DNA from: Parachlamydiaceae bacterium
GTDB taxonomy: Bacteria > Chlamydiota > Chlamydiia > Chlamydiales > Parachlamydiaceae
Reading direction: 5' to 3'
Assembly (NCBI GenBank): GCA_030679615.1
Contig: JAUXSJ010000121.1
Location: 1 to 7,131 of the forward strand
DNA length: 7,131 nt
Numbering within the stretch: position 1 is the stretch's first letter; each line of letters opens with the position of its first letter. Made by a program: the position numbers and the translations under genes. Under the pieces are notes generated by a model. That model was given only the letters and a program-made list of their open reading frames with translations. It did not search any database and was not told the DNA's origin. Positions 6,360 to 7,131 of the stretch are shown in pieces.

Positions 6360-7049
6360 ATGAAAATAGCCCTGATCGGTTATGGAAAGATGGGAAAGCT
6401 CATTGACCAGTTAGCTACACAACAAGGTCATGAAGTGATTGTCAAATACCAAAAAAGCACTCCTCTTTCCTCAATGTTGTCACAAGCCGATATAGTTATC
6501 GATTTTTCACAAGCTGATGGTCAACTCGATCGATTAAAATGCGTTTTAGATTATCAAAAACCTATTATTATTGGGACAACAGGTTGGGATGACTCATTAT
6601 CTGAAGCAAAAAAATTAGTTGATAAATCACAAGGTAGCTGTTTATTTTCACCTAATTTTTCAATCGGTGTCTTTTTATTTCAAAAAATTGTTCAAGAAGC
6701 CGCTTCATTAATTCATTCTTTTCATCATTACGATGTGAGTGGTGTTGAATTTCATCATCGACAAAAAATAGATTCACCTTCTGGAACAGCTAAAGCTCTT
6801 GCTCAAACAGTCATGAATGCAATGCCTAGAACTAAATCGTTAGCATTTGAAAGTGTTAGATGTGGATTTATCCCTGGAAAACACTCTTTAATTTTTGACA
6901 GCCAAGTAGATACAATAACACTTACCCATGAAGCAAGATCAAGAGAAGGTTTTGCACAAGGAGCCTTAGTAGCAGCTGAATGGCTTTTAGACAAAAAAGG
7001 TTTTTTTGACATGGATGATTTTATTCAAACAATGTCAAAGTCACTTTAA
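6360..7049 (+). CDS. dapB: 4-hydroxy-tetrahydrodipicolinate reductase DapB
   Basis: This cytoplasmic enzyme reduces hydroxy-tetrahydrodipicolinate to tetrahydrodipicolinate with NAD(P)H, on the way to meso-diaminopimelate and lysine. The N-terminal Rossmann fold starts with GYGKMG (7-12). VIDFS (46-50) and GTTGW (72-76) are the usual cofactor and active-site strands. SPNFSIGV (97-104) precedes the catalytic domain. The signature EFHHRQKIDSPSGTA (130-144) gives the catalytic His132 and Lys136, by comparison with His159 and Lys163 of the E. coli enzyme. GFIPGKHS and the C-terminal FAQGALVAAEWLL are also typical. At 229 residues it is shorter than the 273-residue E. coli protein. The main loss is the segment after the second strand (about residue 34), plus a shorter loop before the GFIPGKH region. 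After the second strand it has KYQKS rather than an acidic residue, which may favour NADPH (inference). It is probably last or near-last in the recD2 operon as seen here. Confidence 0.96.
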   Translation: MKIALIGYGKMGKLIDQLATQQGHEVIVKYQKSTPLSSMLSQADIVIDFSQADGQLDRLKCVLDYQKPIIIGTTGWDDSLSEAKKLVDKSQGSCLFSPNFSIGVFLFQKIVQEAASLIHSFHHYDVSGVEFHHRQKIDSPSGTAKALAQTVMNAMPRTKSLAFESVRCGFIPGKHSLIFDSQVDTITLTHEARSREGFAQGALVAAEWLLDKKGFFDMDDFIQTMSKSL

Positions 7050-7066
7050 ATTAAAATTCCATCAAC

Positions 7067-7072
7067 TATAAT
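7067..7072 (+). promoter_or_regulatory. Isolated TATAAT, possible -10 box downstream of dapB
   Basis: A perfect TATAAT lies 17 nt after the dapB stop. The sequence 17-18 nt upstream (around 7043-7049) is a poor -35 match, so this may be chance in AT-rich DNA. If it is real, it would drive whatever lies beyond the right edge. Confidence 0.25.
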
Positions 7073-7090
7073 GATGTGAAAGATATTATT

Positions 7091-7131
7091 ATCCTACCTA
7101 TCCTGCTGCTTGCGATCCTGCTTATCCTGTT
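7091..7131. repeat. Degenerate 9-nt ATCCTG-type repeat, truncated by the window end
   Basis: Four units starting ATCCT occur at 7091, 7100, 7115 and 7124 (ATCCTACCT, ATCCTGCTG, ATCCTGCTT, ATCCTGTT), spaced 9, 15 and 9 nt. The run is C/T-rich on the plus strand and is unlike the AT-rich sequence before it. It probably continues past the right edge. I have an impression that ATCCTG-type 9-mers form dispersed non-coding repeats in several environmental bacteria, but I cannot verify this here. A hydrophobic reading frame also crosses it, so a coding origin is not excluded. Confidence 0.5.

Noticed and set aside
6803..7012. Minus-strand open frame within dapB
   Set aside because: It is an antisense shadow of the conserved C-terminal part of dapB.

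Overview
The window is AT-rich and carries a compact set of bacterial genes. From the gene set and the style of the proteins I think it comes from a member of the Chlamydiota, most likely an amoeba-associated environmental chlamydia (Parachlamydiaceae type). The clues are the low GC, the short DapB, the divergent DnaG and a membrane-anchored phospholipase D-family protein next to DNA-repair and lysine/diaminopimelate genes. This placement is an impression from the sequence, not a search result, and is moderately uncertain.

Left part, minus strand. An unrecognised gene starts at 427 and runs off the left edge. It has a clear promoter and ribosome binding site of its own. To its right, also on the minus strand, the primase gene dnaG (2739 to 943) overlaps by 14 nt with a small DCC-family (DUF393) thiol-disulfide oxidoreductase gene (956 to 534), so these two look like a translationally coupled pair.

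Middle, 2740-3107. This is the divergent intergenic region between dnaG and recD2. It holds a 178-bp near-perfect inverted repeat (2857-3034) with arms of 79 and 78 nt and a 21-nt AT-rich loop. The arms are much more GC-rich than the surroundings. Their inner halves consist of four 8-nt purine-rich units each. It looks like an inserted miniature repeat element rather than a terminator, because neither flanking gene is transcribed towards it.

Right part, plus strand. recD2 (SF1B 5'-3' DNA helicase), a membrane-anchored HKD phospholipase D/nuclease-family gene and dapB follow with gaps of 2 and 22 nt and probably form one operon driven from a promoter at about 3058-3086. recD2 and the HKD protein suggest nucleic-acid or phospholipid processing. 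dapB belongs to the meso-diaminopimelate/lysine pathway and may share only transcription with them. The window ends in a run of ATCCTG-type 9-nt units that looks like a second dispersed repeat, although a hydrophobic reading frame crosses it.

No phage, CRISPR, transposase, tRNA or rRNA gene is visible. The core genes are conventional. The strongest non-standard signals are the long inverted repeat, the terminal 9-mer repeat and the unidentified gene at the left edge.
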